A DNA stretch of 64,000 nucleotides, from the NCBI RefSeq assembly GCF_020539525.1, contig NZ_JACDXX010000016.1, positions 1 through 64,000 of the forward strand, written 5' to 3'. Position 1 is the stretch's first letter, and each line of letters opens with the position of its first letter. The position numbers and the translations under genes were made by a program. Below the pieces are notes generated by a model. That model searched no databases and was not told the DNA's origin. It saw only the letters and a program-made list of their open reading frames with translations. Source of the DNA: Pseudogemmobacter faecipullorum (lineage in GTDB: Bacteria; Pseudomonadota; Alphaproteobacteria; Rhodobacterales; Rhodobacteraceae). Shown here in pieces: positions 41,500-50,741 of this stretch.

Positions 41500-43812
41500 T
41501 CAGTTCATGCCGAGCGCTTCGCGGATCGCGCGGTCAATCTCTTCCTGACGCCGGGCATCCGGCATGCCTTCCTGGTTCGAGCCGCCCTGATAGACCGGGG
41601 CGTTCGAGCCATCGAAATAGGGCACTTCCTCGGGCATGATCGGCCGGTCCACGCCGCCGATATCGGGCGAGGGACCAAGCGCCGGATTGCCACCCTGAAC
41701 CGTGTTCTGCGGCACGGCTTTCGGCAGGGGCATCGGTGGCACCCCTTTGTTGATCCGCAGCATCACCTCTTTCCAGATTTCGGCCGGCAGACCGCCGCCG
41801 GTGACGCCGGTCAGCGGCCGGTTATCGTCATAGCCGAGCCAGACCCCCACCACATAATCAGCGGTAAAGCCGACGAACCAGGCGTCGCGTGACGAGTTGG
41901 TGGTGCCGGTCTTGCCTGCGGATTCGCGGTCGGGCAGGCGTGCCCTACCGCCGGTGCCCGAGGTCATGACCTCGCTCATCATATAGATCAGCGCATGGGC
42001 CGCCTCTTCCGAGATCACCCGCTCGCCGATGCCGCCGCCCTGGCCGAACAGTTCTTCATCCTCGCCCTGCAGCCGCAGGCGGCGCAGCCCGTAGGGGGTC
42101 ACCGAAGATCCGCCGTTCAGAATGCCGGCATAGGCGCCGGTCATTTCGATCAGCGTTGATTCACTGGCCCCAAGCGCAAGGGCCGGACCATCGGCCATTT
42201 TTGAGGCCACGCCGAATTCGGTCGCAACCTTGCGCACCAGATCGCGGCCCACCAGCTCTGAGATCTTCACCGCCGGAATATTGCGGCTTTCGGCCAGGGC
42301 CTGGGTCAGGGTGATCATGCCCTTGAATTTGCCGTCGTAATTCTTCGGGCTATAGGGGCCGGATCCGGGAACGTTGATCGTATAGGGCGCGTCATCGACG
42401 TAATCCATCGGGCTGTAGCCCAGATCCATCGCCACCGCATAGACGAAGGGCTTAAAGGCCGAGCCGGTCTGGCGCAAAGCCATAGTGGCGCGGTTAAAGT
42501 CACCGGCGCGCGGGATCGCCCGGCCGCCGACCATGGCGCGCACCGCCCCGTCTGAGCTCATCACCACAATCGCCGCCTGGGCGGTCGAACCCTCTTTGAC
42601 CTTGGTGTCGAAGACCGATTTCAGAGCCGCTTCGGACTGGCTCTGCAGCCCCTGATCCAGCGTGGTTTCGATGATCACATCCTCAGTGGTGTCGCGCGCC
42701 AGGTAATCGGGCGTGGTCTCCATCAGCCAGTCGGCGAAATAGCCACCGTTCTTCTGCCGCGCCGCTTCGGAAAGCTGGGCGGGGTTGGCCCGGGCCTCAT
42801 CGGCTTCGGCTTTGGTCAGATAGCCCTGCTCTTCCATCAGACCGATCACCACATTGGCGCGGGTCTGCGAGCGCCCGAGGTTGGCGGTCGGGGCCAGGGC
42901 CGAGGGGGCCTGGAGCAGACCGGCCAGCATTGCCGCTTCGGCCGGGGTCACATTGGCGGCCGATTTGCCGAAATAGCGCTGCGCTGCGGCCTCAAAGCCA
43001 CGCGCCCCCGCCCCGAGATAGGCGCGGTTCATATAGATGGTCAGAATATCCGCCTTGGAATATTTCAGCTCCATCGCGATCGAATAGGGCACTTCCTTCA
43101 GCTTGCGCCTGATGCCGCCCCCGCGGCAGTCGCGCTCATATTCCGCCTCGGATTTCCACTGCGCCGGATCGTAATTCACCCCAAGGCACAAGAGTTTTGC
43201 CACCTGCTGGGTGATGGTCGAGCCGCCATTGCCCTGAAACGCACTGCGCCCTTCCGAGAGGTTGATCCGGATGGCGCTGGCAATGCCGCGCGGGCTGACG
43301 CCGAGATGGTAGTAGAAGCGCTTGTCTTCGGTGGCGACAATGGCGTGATGCAGATGCGGCGACACGGTCGTGGTGTCGATCTGACCGCCGAAAGTCTCGC
43401 CCCGCCAGGCAAAGACCTTACCGTCGCGGTCGAGCATGGTGACCGAGCCTCGGGCCCGGCCGTCCAGCAAAGTGTCGAGTGGCGGCAGCTGGCTGTAGAA
43501 ATAAAACACCACCCCGCCCAGAACGAGGGCGGAAACCGCGGTCACACGCCAGAGCACCGCCCAGATGATGCGCCAGAAGAACAGGAATGTTCCCATGATA
43601 AAGCCATGGCGGCGCGCCGGGCGCCGGGCTTTCGCGGCTGCCGGTTTAGGGGCCGGGCGGCGCGAGGGTGGTGGCTTTGGCGGCTGGCGTCCGCCGCCCG
43701 ATGTGCCGCCACCCCCGGAGGCGCCCCCGGAGCCGCCGCCGGAGGAAGGAGCCCGCGAAGGATAACGCTTGTCTGCTACCAGGGGGCCTCTGCCCCCGCC
43801 ACTCGTTGCCAT
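41500..43812 (-). CDS. Penicillin-binding protein 1A-type bifunctional peptidoglycan synthase
   Basis: The 770-residue class A PBP polymerises lipid II and cross-links peptides. Residues 1-70 form a Gly/Ser/Pro/Arg-rich cytoplasmic tail, followed by one membrane helix (about 72-107). A GT51 transglycosylase domain comes next (ATEDKRFYYHLGV with catalytic Glu; GGSTITQQVAKLL). The transpeptidase domain has the Ser in TGSAFKPF, SRN in ESRNIP, and KTGTTN. Length and order are standard for PBP1A. The final 60 residues are Pro/Gly/Asn-rich. It is monocistronic and divergent from glnK. Confidence 0.93.
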   Translation of the reverse strand: MATSGGGRGPLVADKRYPSRAPSSGGGSGGASGGGGTSGGGRQPPKPPPSRRPAPKPAAAKARRPARRHGFIMGTFLFFWRIIWAVLWRVTAVSALVLGGVVFYFYSQLPPLDTLLDGRARGSVTMLDRDGKVFAWRGETFGGQIDTTTVSPHLHHAIVATEDKRFYYHLGVSPRGIASAIRINLSEGRSAFQGNGGSTITQQVAKLLCLGVNYDPAQWKSEAEYERDCRGGGIRRKLKEVPYSIAMELKYSKADILTIYMNRAYLGAGARGFEAAAQRYFGKSAANVTPAEAAMLAGLLQAPSALAPTANLGRSQTRANVVIGLMEEQGYLTKAEADEARANPAQLSEAARQKNGGYFADWLMETTPDYLARDTTEDVIIETTLDQGLQSQSEAALKSVFDTKVKEGSTAQAAIVVMSSDGAVRAMVGGRAIPRAGDFNRATMALRQTGSAFKPFVYAVAMDLGYSPMDYVDDAPYTINVPGSGPYSPKNYDGKFKGMITLTQALAESRNIPAVKISELVGRDLVRKVATEFGVASKMADGPALALGASESTLIEMTGAYAGILNGGSSVTPYGLRRLRLQGEDEELFGQGGGIGERVISEEAAHALIYMMSEVMTSGTGGRARLPDRESAGKTGTTNSSRDAWFVGFTADYVVGVWLGYDDNRPLTGVTGGGLPAEIWKEVMLRINKGVPPMPLPKAVPQNTVQGGNPALGPSPDIGGVDRPIMPEEVPYFDGSNAPVYQGGSNQEGMPDARRQEEIDRAIREALGMN

Positions 43813-44102
43813 ATGTCTGTATGCCCGTGCCTTTACCTGGCGGCTCCGACCTCTGACAGGTCTTTGCGCGATTGCGGCGAGACTAACCTGCTTTTGTCGG
43901 GTTGCGAAGGGCAGGGCGCAGCGATTCGAATCTCCGGGCCGCCTGAAAAACGGGCAAAGCCACCGATCACCGCATTTTTTTTGGACAGGTCAGCGGTTTG
44001 GCGACAGTCAGAGCCGCCGCTTTCTTGTGCTGCAGCAGCGAAATCCCGCCTGATTTCCACAAGGCCAGTCCCGGGCCGACCTGAAAGACAGAGGGGAAAG
44101 AG

Positions 44103-44441
44103 GTGAAACTGATCATTGCGGCACTGAAACCATTCAAGCTCGACGAGGTGCGCGAGGCGCTGACCCTGATCGGCGTCCGCGGAATGATGGTGACAGAGAT
44201 TAAGGGCTTTGGCCTGCAGTCGGGCCATACCGAAATTTACCGTGGTGCCGAATATGCGGTGAATTTCGTTCCGAAGCTGCGCCTTGAGATCGTCGTGCCC
44301 GACGCTCTGGCCGAGCAGGTGGTCGACACGATCGCCCGCACCGCCCGGACCGATAAGATCGGTGACGGCAAGATTTTCGTCCTCGACGTCGCGCAGGCGC
44401 TGCGGGTTCGCACCGGCGAAACCGGCGATGATGCGATCTGA
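44103..44441 (+). CDS. glnK: Nitrogen regulatory protein P-II
   Basis: The 112-residue P-II protein senses 2-oxoglutarate and ATP/ADP and is uridylylated under nitrogen limitation. The T-loop has the modified Tyr in EYAVNFVPK, and IRTGETGDDAI closes the C terminus. Start is GTG after GGGGAAAGAG. It sits 31 bases before amtB, so it is the GlnK that plugs AmtB when nitrogen is ample. No convincing sigma-54 site was found upstream, although this pair is usually under NtrC control. Confidence 0.95.
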   Translation: MKLIIAALKPFKLDEVREALTLIGVRGMMVTEIKGFGLQSGHTEIYRGAEYAVNFVPKLRLEIVVPDALAEQVVDTIARTARTDKIGDGKIFVLDVAQALRVRTGETGDDAI

Positions 44442-44472
44442 GCAAAGACCCAGTGAAGGGGAAAAGAAAATT

Positions 44473-45825
44473 ATGAGCAATTTCTCAAAACTTTCCGGTC
44501 TGACGGCGCTTGCCGCACCGCTTCTGGCCAGCCTGCCCGCCTGGGCCCAGGAGGCTGCGGAAACGGTTGCAGAAACCGCCGCCGGGGTCGTGGAGGAGGT
44601 TCCGGCCCCCGATAGCGGCGATACCGCATGGATGCTGATCTCGACCGCGCTGGTGCTGTTCATGATCATTCCGGGTGTGGCGCTGTTCTATGGCGGTCTG
44701 GTGCGCAGCAAAAACATGCTGTCGGTGCTGATGCAGACCACCACGATCACCGCCATGTGCCTGGTGATCTATGTGCTTTACGGCTATTCCTTTGCCTTCG
44801 GCGGCGGCGAGGGCCCCTATTTCGGCGGGTTTGACAAGCTCTTGCTTGCCGGTATCGGCCCGGACACGCTTTCGGGCAGCATTCCGGAATATGTCTTCAT
44901 CAGCTTCCAGGCCACTTTCGCCGCCATCACCTCGGCGCTGATCATCGGCGGCTTTGCCGAGCGGATCAAATTCAGGGCGGTGCTGCTGTTCATCTTCCTC
45001 TGGGTGACCATCGTTTATTTCCCGGTTGCGCATATGGCCTGGGATGCGAATGGCCTGTTCTTCGGCTGGGAGGTCTTTGACTTTGCCGGTGGTACGGTTG
45101 TGCATATCAATGCCGGTGTGGCGGCTCTGGTCGGGGCGATCTGCGTCGGCAGGCGCGTCGGCTATGGCAAGGATAATATGGCGCCGCATTCGCTGACCCT
45201 GACCCTGGTCGGCGCGGGCATCCTGTTTGTCGGCTGGTTCGGCTTTAATGCCGGTTCGGCGCTGGGCGCGAATGGCACTGCCGGTCTTGCGATGATCAAT
45301 ACCTTCACCGCCACGGCCGGTGGTATCCTCGGCTGGGTGGCGGTGGAAGCGATCACCCGTGGCAAAGCCTCGATGCTGGGCGGGGCCTCGGGCATGATCG
45401 CAGGTCTGGTTGCCGTTACCCCGGCGGCCGGGGCGGTTGGCCCGGTGGGGGCGATCTTCCTTGGCGCGATTGCTTCGGCTGGCTGCTATTATTTCGTGGC
45501 GGTGGTGAAGAACCGGTTCGGTTATGATGACAGCCTCGATGTCTTCGGTATCCATGGCATCGGCGGCATCATTGGCGCGGTCGGCGCAGGCATCTTCGCG
45601 GCGCCGGCGCTGGGCGGCCAGGGCTTCCCCGGCGAACGCGGCATGGGCGAGCAGGTCTTCTACCAGATCGCGGCCGTTGGCATCACCATTCTCTACTGCG
45701 CCATCGTCTCGTTCATCCTGTTCAAAGTGGTTGGCGCTCTGACCGGCGGGTTGCGCGTCAGCGAAGAGGCCGAGCGCGAAGGGCTTGACCTCACCTCGCA
45801 TGGCGAGCGCGCCTATCATAACTGA
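44473..45825 (+). CDS. amtB: Ammonium transporter
   Basis: The 450-residue Amt/Rh channel conducts ammonium into the cell as a trimer. A cleavable signal peptide (residues about 1-27, ending AWAQ) is followed by about eleven helices. The pore twin histidines lie in VVHINAGVAALVG and GIHGIGGIIG. GALFYGGLVRSKN-like sequence near residue 75 is the family signature. The ATG at 44473 follows GGGGAAAAG; the longer open frame upstream overlaps glnK and is not coding. Confidence 0.95.
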   Translation: MSNFSKLSGLTALAAPLLASLPAWAQEAAETVAETAAGVVEEVPAPDSGDTAWMLISTALVLFMIIPGVALFYGGLVRSKNMLSVLMQTTTITAMCLVIYVLYGYSFAFGGGEGPYFGGFDKLLLAGIGPDTLSGSIPEYVFISFQATFAAITSALIIGGFAERIKFRAVLLFIFLWVTIVYFPVAHMAWDANGLFFGWEVFDFAGGTVVHINAGVAALVGAICVGRRVGYGKDNMAPHSLTLTLVGAGILFVGWFGFNAGSALGANGTAGLAMINTFTATAGGILGWVAVEAITRGKASMLGGASGMIAGLVAVTPAAGAVGPVGAIFLGAIASAGCYYFVAVVKNRFGYDDSLDVFGIHGIGGIIGAVGAGIFAAPALGGQGFPGERGMGEQVFYQIAAVGITILYCAIVSFILFKVVGALTGGLRVSEEAEREGLDLTSHGERAYHN

Positions 45826-45830
45826 GCTGT

Positions 45831-45898
45831 GTCAGGCCCTTTCGGGGGCCTGACCTGGCCGAAAGCAAAAGGCCCGCCGGGAAACCTGCGGGCCTTTT
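45831..45898. terminator. Tandem hairpins; bidirectional terminator between amtB and mlaC
   Basis: A first stem (GTCAGGCCC with GGGCCTGAC, 45831-45854) lacks a T-run. The second (AAAAGGCCCGC at 45867-45877 with GCGGGCCTTTT at 45888-45898) is perfect, has A on one side and T on the other, and can terminate on both strands. It separates converging amtB and mlaC. Confidence 0.9.
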
Positions 45899-45931
45899 CA
45901 CCATCCTGCTTTGCCACAAGGGCCGAAGCGG

Positions 45932-46543
45932 TCAGCTGTTCTGCAGATCCTGGATCAGCGCATCGATATTGCCTTTGCGCCTGTCGAGCATCGCGCCGAT
46001 CTCGCTGCGCTCAGAGGCGAGCATATTCACCCCCTCGATGATGATATTGAAGAACAGGTCACGGCCGCTGCGGCTCGAGACATGCCAGCGCAGATCGAAA
46101 GGCGCCTCGCCCTTCAGATGCGCGACCGAGATCACCTCGAAATAGCTCTTGATCGGGCGGGCGCCGGTCACTTCGATCCGGCCGCCGATAAATTCGCGGA
46201 AGCGGCGGCCATATTTGCGGCTGATATAGCCCTGGAAAGCCTGGGTATAGGCGGCGAGCTGGGCCTTGCTGGCCTGGCGGGCCGCGGTGCCCAGCGTCGA
46301 CTGGGCAATCTGCGGCACATCGGCATAGCGGACAAACAGCTTCTCAAAGCTGCCATACATCTGCTTTTCCGACTGGCCCGAGCTGATGATCTTGTTGATA
46401 TCGGCCACCGCACTGTCAATCAGTGCCCGCGCCTGGCCATCGGTAAGGGCGAAAGCGGGGGCCGCGCCGAAAGCGGCGGCGGCGACAAGGCCTGTTCCGA
46501 GGAAACGGCGGCGCGAAAGGCCGGGAACGAGTGTTACAGACAT
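45932..46543 (-). CDS. mlaC: Phospholipid-binding protein MlaC (Ttg2D family)
   Basis: The 203-residue periplasmic protein shuttles phospholipids between MlaA at the outer membrane and the MlaFEDB complex. Its signal has a twin-arginine-like motif (LSRRRFLGTGLVAAAA), suggesting Tat export. The mature part shows YADVPQIAQSTLG and YTQAFQGYISRKYGRRF, typical of the family. It starts one base after the mlaA stop, so the two are co-transcribed. mlaFED is not in the window. Confidence 0.9.
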   Translation of the reverse strand: MSVTLVPGLSRRRFLGTGLVAAAAFGAAPAFALTDGQARALIDSAVADINKIISSGQSEKQMYGSFEKLFVRYADVPQIAQSTLGTAARQASKAQLAAYTQAFQGYISRKYGRRFREFIGGRIEVTGARPIKSYFEVISVAHLKGEAPFDLRWHVSSRSGRDLFFNIIIEGVNMLASERSEIGAMLDRRKGNIDALIQDLQNS

Positions 46544-46544
46544 G

Positions 46545-47327
46545 TCAGTCCTCGTAGGGATCGATAAAACCGGAATCCTGATAGGGATCGATGAAATCCC
46601 CATCCGCAGCTGCATCCCCTGTGCCCCCTTTCGCTTTCGCGATCTGGTGACGCCGGTTCTGCTGATAGAGCAGGCGCAGCTGGCTATAGCTGTCAGCGCT
46701 CTCATATAGGAGCGAATCCACGGTATCGGAATAGCGGTAGCGGCTGTTCAGGCGGGAAGCCGCCTCAAGCCCCAGCACCGCAGTGGCATCATCGCCCTCA
46801 AACACATTGTTTAGCGGGTTCATCGCCATATCTGCGGCAATGCCAATGGTGTCGCGCAGATTAGAGGGGCCAAACACCGGCAGTTCGATATAGGGGCCTT
46901 CGCCGACACCCCAGACCGCGAGCGTCTCGCCGAAATCAGCATCGGTCTTGGGCAGCTGCAGCACGCTGGCCACATCGAACAATCCGCCGATCCCGGCAGT
47001 GGCATTCACCGCAAAGCGCAGCGTGTTATTGGTGGCATCCTCAATCCGGGCCTGCAGGATCTGGTTCAGCACCACGCCAGGCAGATCGAGCGTATCGGCG
47101 ACATTGGACACGCCCTGCCGCAAAGGCTCGGGCAGAACGGTGCCATAAACCTTGGAGGCCGGGCGCACGAGCACGGTATCCAGGCCTTTGTTCACGCCAT
47201 GCATGGCACGGTTCACCGGCTCGATCGGATCCTGGATGCCATCCGCCGAAGGGGCACGGGCACAGGCTGCGGGCAGGACCAGCAGCAGGCTGACGGCCAG
47301 GGGGCTGAACAGAATACGGAACTGCAA
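46545..47327 (-). CDS. mlaA: Outer-membrane lipoprotein MlaA (VacJ)
   Basis: The 260-residue lipoprotein removes mislocalised phospholipids from the outer leaflet of the outer membrane. The lipobox is LPAAC (Cys about residue 22). The body has DPIEPVNRAMHGVNKGLD, NNTLRFAVNATAGIGGLFD and GEGPYIELPVFGPSNLRD, all family hallmarks. The C-terminal extension ends with two copies of FIDPYxD, a small tandem duplication not part of the core. First gene of the mlaA-mlaC pair. Confidence 0.92.
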   Translation of the reverse strand: MQFRILFSPLAVSLLLVLPAACARAPSADGIQDPIEPVNRAMHGVNKGLDTVLVRPASKVYGTVLPEPLRQGVSNVADTLDLPGVVLNQILQARIEDATNNTLRFAVNATAGIGGLFDVASVLQLPKTDADFGETLAVWGVGEGPYIELPVFGPSNLRDTIGIAADMAMNPLNNVFEGDDATAVLGLEAASRLNSRYRYSDTVDSLLYESADSYSQLRLLYQQNRRHQIAKAKGGTGDAAADGDFIDPYQDSGFIDPYED

Positions 47328-47526
47328 AGAAAGGCCTCAGCTGGGTCAGAGAAAAAGGGAGGATACCGGCACTGGCGCCACAAAGCGATGCGACCAATGC
47401 CTGAAGGCATTAAGGGCTGGCAAAGCGCAAGACAACACGCATTCTCTGTGGCATGGTCATATTGGCAGCCTTTGGCCAGCAGAATCTATCCTTTCGGCAT
47501 TGCAAACACAATTTCGGAGCAGGATT

Positions 47527-49311
47527 TTGAGCAAAGATCAGCTGCAATCCGGGCGAGGTGAGCTCGCCGAGGTCCGGGCCCTGTCGCGCAAGGCGCTGTT
47601 CGCGGCCATCCTGTTTTCGGTCTTTGCGAATCTGCTGATGCTCACCTCGCCGCTGTATATGCTGCAGATCTATGACCGGGTGCTGCTCTCCCGTTCCGAG
47701 CCAACGCTGATCGCTTTATCGGTGCTGGTCTGCTTTTTGTTTCTGATCATGGGGGTGTTGGATCATGCCCGCGCCCGTATTCTGGCCAGGATCGGGGCGC
47801 GTCTACAGGAAAAACTCGATCCGCGCGTGCTCTCGGCCTCTTTTCGCCGGCTGACTTTGTTTCCGGCAGATCGCGAGGCGCGCAGCGCCCAGGCGGATCT
47901 GGAAACCCTGGCGCGGTTCTGGGGTTCTCCATTGCTGCAAAGCCTGCTCGATCTGCCCTGGACGCCGGTGTTTATCGGCGCTTTGTTCATCTTTCATCCG
48001 CTGATGGGCTGGTTCGCGGTGGCTGCGGCGGTGCTGCTTTTGTTCATGGCCTGGGCCAATCAGCGCAGCACCGAAGAGATCACCCAGGCCGCAACCATGG
48101 CCGGCTTTGCCGCCGACCGTCAGGCCGAGAATTTGAAATCGGAATCGGAACTGGTGCGCTCGCTCGGGATGAGCGGCAATGCTTTTGCCCGCTGGTACCG
48201 GCTCCGTCGTGAGGCCCAGTCGAGGACGATGGCGCTGAATGATGCGGCCGGGGCGTTTCAGGTCACTTCGAAAACCCTGCGGCTGTTCCTGCAATCGGCG
48301 ATTCTGGGCCTTGGCGCCTGGCTGGTGCTGCGCAATCAGCTCTCGGCGGGGGCGATGATCGCCGGGTCGATTTTGCTGGGCCGGGGGCTGCAGCCGATCG
48401 AGGGTACGATCAGCCAGTGGGCCATGCTGTCGCGCAGCCGCGCCGCGCGCGAGCGGCTGGTGAAGCTGCTGAGCGATGCTCCGGCCGAAGCAGAGCGCAC
48501 CCGGCTGCCCCGCCCCGCCGCGCGGATTGAGGCCAGCGGCATGAGTGTGATGCCGCCCGGAGACAACCGTCCGGTGCTGCGCGGCGTCAGCTTCCGGGTA
48601 GAGCCAGGCCATGCGGTGGGGGTGATCGGGGCCTCGGGCTCGGGCAAAAGCTCGCTGGCGCGGGCGATCTGTGGCGTCTGGCCCCCGGCTGTGGGCCAGA
48701 TCAGGCTCGATGGGGCGACGCTCGATCAGTATGATCCGGATCTGCTGGGCAGCTATATCGGCTATCTGCCGCAGCGGGTGACTTTGTTCGATGGTACGAT
48801 TGCCGAGAATATCGCCCGGCTGGATGCGGCGGCGGATCCGGCCGGGGTGGTGAAGGCGGCGCAGCAGGCGGCGGTGCATGATCTGATCCTGCGGCTGCCC
48901 AGGGGCTATGACACCCAGGTCGCGACCATGGGCGGACAACTTTCGGGCGGGCAGATCCAGCGCATTGGCCTGGCGCGGGCCTTTTATGGCAATCCGGTGA
49001 TCCTCGTGCTGGATGAGCCGAATTCCAATCTCGACAATGACGGTTCGCAGGCGCTGAACCAGGCGATACGGCTGGCCAAAGCGGCGGGCTGTTCGGTGTT
49101 CATCATGGCGCATCGTCCGGCGGCCATCCAGGAATGCGAGCTGCTGCTGGTGATGAAAGACGGCATGGTCCAGCATTTTGGCCCCCGCGATCAGGTGCTG
49201 CGCGAGGCGGTCAGAAATGCCGGTGATATCCTGCGCCCGGGGCCGGTTGCGGTGGCCTCTGAGCCTGTCAGCCCGCCTGAACAGGCCGCGCGGGAGGGGG
49301 GCGTTGCATGA
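47527..49311 (+). CDS. Type I secretion ABC transporter (PrsD/HlyB-like)
   Basis: The 594-residue half-transporter has six membrane helices (about 20-315; SVFANLLMLTSPLYMLQIYD is the family start). An ATPase domain follows with Walker A GASGSGKSS, signature LSGGQIQRIGLARA and Walker B ILVLDEPNSNLD. It belongs to the PrsD/AprD type that exports RTX-like proteins with uncleaved C-terminal signals. The TTG at 47527 is chosen because GGAG lies seven bases upstream; the longer frame runs into the divergent mlaA region. Its end overlaps the HlyD gene by four bases. Confidence 0.88.
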   Translation: MSKDQLQSGRGELAEVRALSRKALFAAILFSVFANLLMLTSPLYMLQIYDRVLLSRSEPTLIALSVLVCFLFLIMGVLDHARARILARIGARLQEKLDPRVLSASFRRLTLFPADREARSAQADLETLARFWGSPLLQSLLDLPWTPVFIGALFIFHPLMGWFAVAAAVLLLFMAWANQRSTEEITQAATMAGFAADRQAENLKSESELVRSLGMSGNAFARWYRLRREAQSRTMALNDAAGAFQVTSKTLRLFLQSAILGLGAWLVLRNQLSAGAMIAGSILLGRGLQPIEGTISQWAMLSRSRAARERLVKLLSDAPAEAERTRLPRPAARIEASGMSVMPPGDNRPVLRGVSFRVEPGHAVGVIGASGSGKSSLARAICGVWPPAVGQIRLDGATLDQYDPDLLGSYIGYLPQRVTLFDGTIAENIARLDAAADPAGVVKAAQQAAVHDLILRLPRGYDTQVATMGGQLSGGQIQRIGLARAFYGNPVILVLDEPNSNLDNDGSQALNQAIRLAKAAGCSVFIMAHRPAAIQECELLLVMKDGMVQHFGPRDQVLREAVRNAGDILRPGPVAVASEPVSPPEQAAREGGVA

Positions 49312-50624
49312 GCCGTTCCCATGACCCCGGGCCGAAACCATGGTCGATGCGGCAACCGCTGGCGCTGGGCTTTGGCGCGCTGGCGGTGCTGGTGCTGGGC
49401 TTTGGCCTCTGGGGCTCGGTCAGCACCCTCTCGGGCGCGGTGGTGGCCCCGGGTCAGATCGAGGTCGAGCAGAACCGCCAGGTGGTGCAGCATCCCGATG
49501 GCGGCGTGGTGGCCGCTATCGAGGTGATCGAGGGCGGCCGGGTTGCGGCCGGGGATGTGCTGATCCGCCTCGATGGCGGGCTGCTGAAGACCGAGCTGGC
49601 GATTGTCGAGGGGCGGCTGAGCGAGGCGATTGCCCAGCGGGCGCGGCTGGTGGCGGAACGCGACCGGCTCGCCGCGCCGGTCTTCCCGGAGGCTTTGCTG
49701 CAGGAGGCGGCACTGCGCGCCGAAGTGGCTGAGCAGATCGAGGGCCAGACCAGCCTGTTTATCGCCCGTACCGAGGCGGCAGATCAGGAAAAGGCGCAGC
49801 TGCAGCGTCAGGTCGGCCAGATCCGCGCCCGGATCAGCGGCTTTGACGCGCAGCAAGAGGCGGTTGAGGTGCAGCTGAGCCTGATCCGCCAGGAGCTGAC
49901 CAGCCAGCAAAGCCTGCTGGACCGGGGGTTAACCCAGGTCGGCTCGGTTCTGGCTTTGCAGCGCGAGGAAGCGCGGCTGATGGGCCAGGCCGGTGATCTG
50001 ATCTCGAGCCGGGCCCAGGCCGAGGAGCGGATCACCGAAATTGAGCTGGCGATCGGCAATATTGATGTGGTGCAGCGCGAGGAAGCCACCGACCGGCTGC
50101 GCGAAAGCGCGCCGCTGGAGCTGGAGCTGGCCGAACGACGCAGCAGCCTGCGCGAGCGCATCGACCGGCTCGATATCCGTGCCCCGGTTTCGGGCATCGT
50201 GCTGGGGCTGACGGTGACCACGCCCCGGGCGGTGCTGCGTGCAGCTGATCCGGTGCTCTATATCGTGCCCCAGGACCGGCCACTGGTGATCGCGGCCCGG
50301 ATTTCCCCGATTGATGTCGATCAGGTCTGGGTTGGTCAGGAGACCGAGCTGGTGTTTTCGGCCTTCTCCGCCCGCTCGACGCCGCAGCTCAAGGGCAGGG
50401 TCAGCCTGGTCTCGGCGGATGCTTTCAATGATCAGAATGCGCAGGTCAGCTTCTACCGCGCCGAGATCGTGCTCGAGCCGGGCGAGATTGACCGGCTCGA
50501 GGGGCTGGTGCTGATGCCGGGCATGCCGGTTGAGGCCTTTATCCGCACCGAAAGCCGCACGCCGCTGGCCTGGCTGCTGAAGCCCTTTACCGATTACTTC
50601 AACCGCGCCATGCGCGAGACCTGA
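49308..50624 (+). CDS. Type I secretion membrane fusion protein (HlyD/PrsE-like)
   Basis: The 438-residue periplasmic adaptor has a short cytoplasmic start, one membrane helix (about 20-45), and a lipoyl half-motif (VVAPGQIEVEQNRQVVQHPD). A long coiled-coil hairpin (about 100-270) follows, then a second lipoyl half with DIRAPVSGIVLGL and a beta-barrel. It completes the inner-membrane part of a type I exporter. No TolC-like gene and no Ca-binding RTX substrate (GGxGxDxxx repeats) are found nearby. Confidence 0.9.
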   Translation: MSRSHDPGPKPWSMRQPLALGFGALAVLVLGFGLWGSVSTLSGAVVAPGQIEVEQNRQVVQHPDGGVVAAIEVIEGGRVAAGDVLIRLDGGLLKTELAIVEGRLSEAIAQRARLVAERDRLAAPVFPEALLQEAALRAEVAEQIEGQTSLFIARTEAADQEKAQLQRQVGQIRARISGFDAQQEAVEVQLSLIRQELTSQQSLLDRGLTQVGSVLALQREEARLMGQAGDLISSRAQAEERITEIELAIGNIDVVQREEATDRLRESAPLELELAERRSSLRERIDRLDIRAPVSGIVLGLTVTTPRAVLRAADPVLYIVPQDRPLVIAARISPIDVDQVWVGQETELVFSAFSARSTPQLKGRVSLVSADAFNDQNAQVSFYRAEIVLEPGEIDRLEGLVLMPGMPVEAFIRTESRTPLAWLLKPFTDYFNRAMRET

Positions 50625-50741
50625 CCTCCGGCCCGCAAGCCCCGGCATCCATGGTTGAGATTCGGTCTGCCCCGGCCCTAAGATCGCGGTTGCAGCTGCT
50701 GCCTTTGTCTGGCCGCAGCCGAGAGAACCGGAGCCGCCCCC

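Noticed and set aside
43590-43800. Repetitive Gly/Pro/Arg codon stretch resembling a DNA repeat
   Set aside because: It is the low-complexity cytoplasmic tail of PBP1A, not a CRISPR or repeat array; units are irregular.
43813-44102. Sigma-54 promoter in front of glnK-amtB
   Set aside because: I looked for TGGCAC-N5-TTGC. The only GG-N10-GC arrangement found is a poor match, so no site is claimed.
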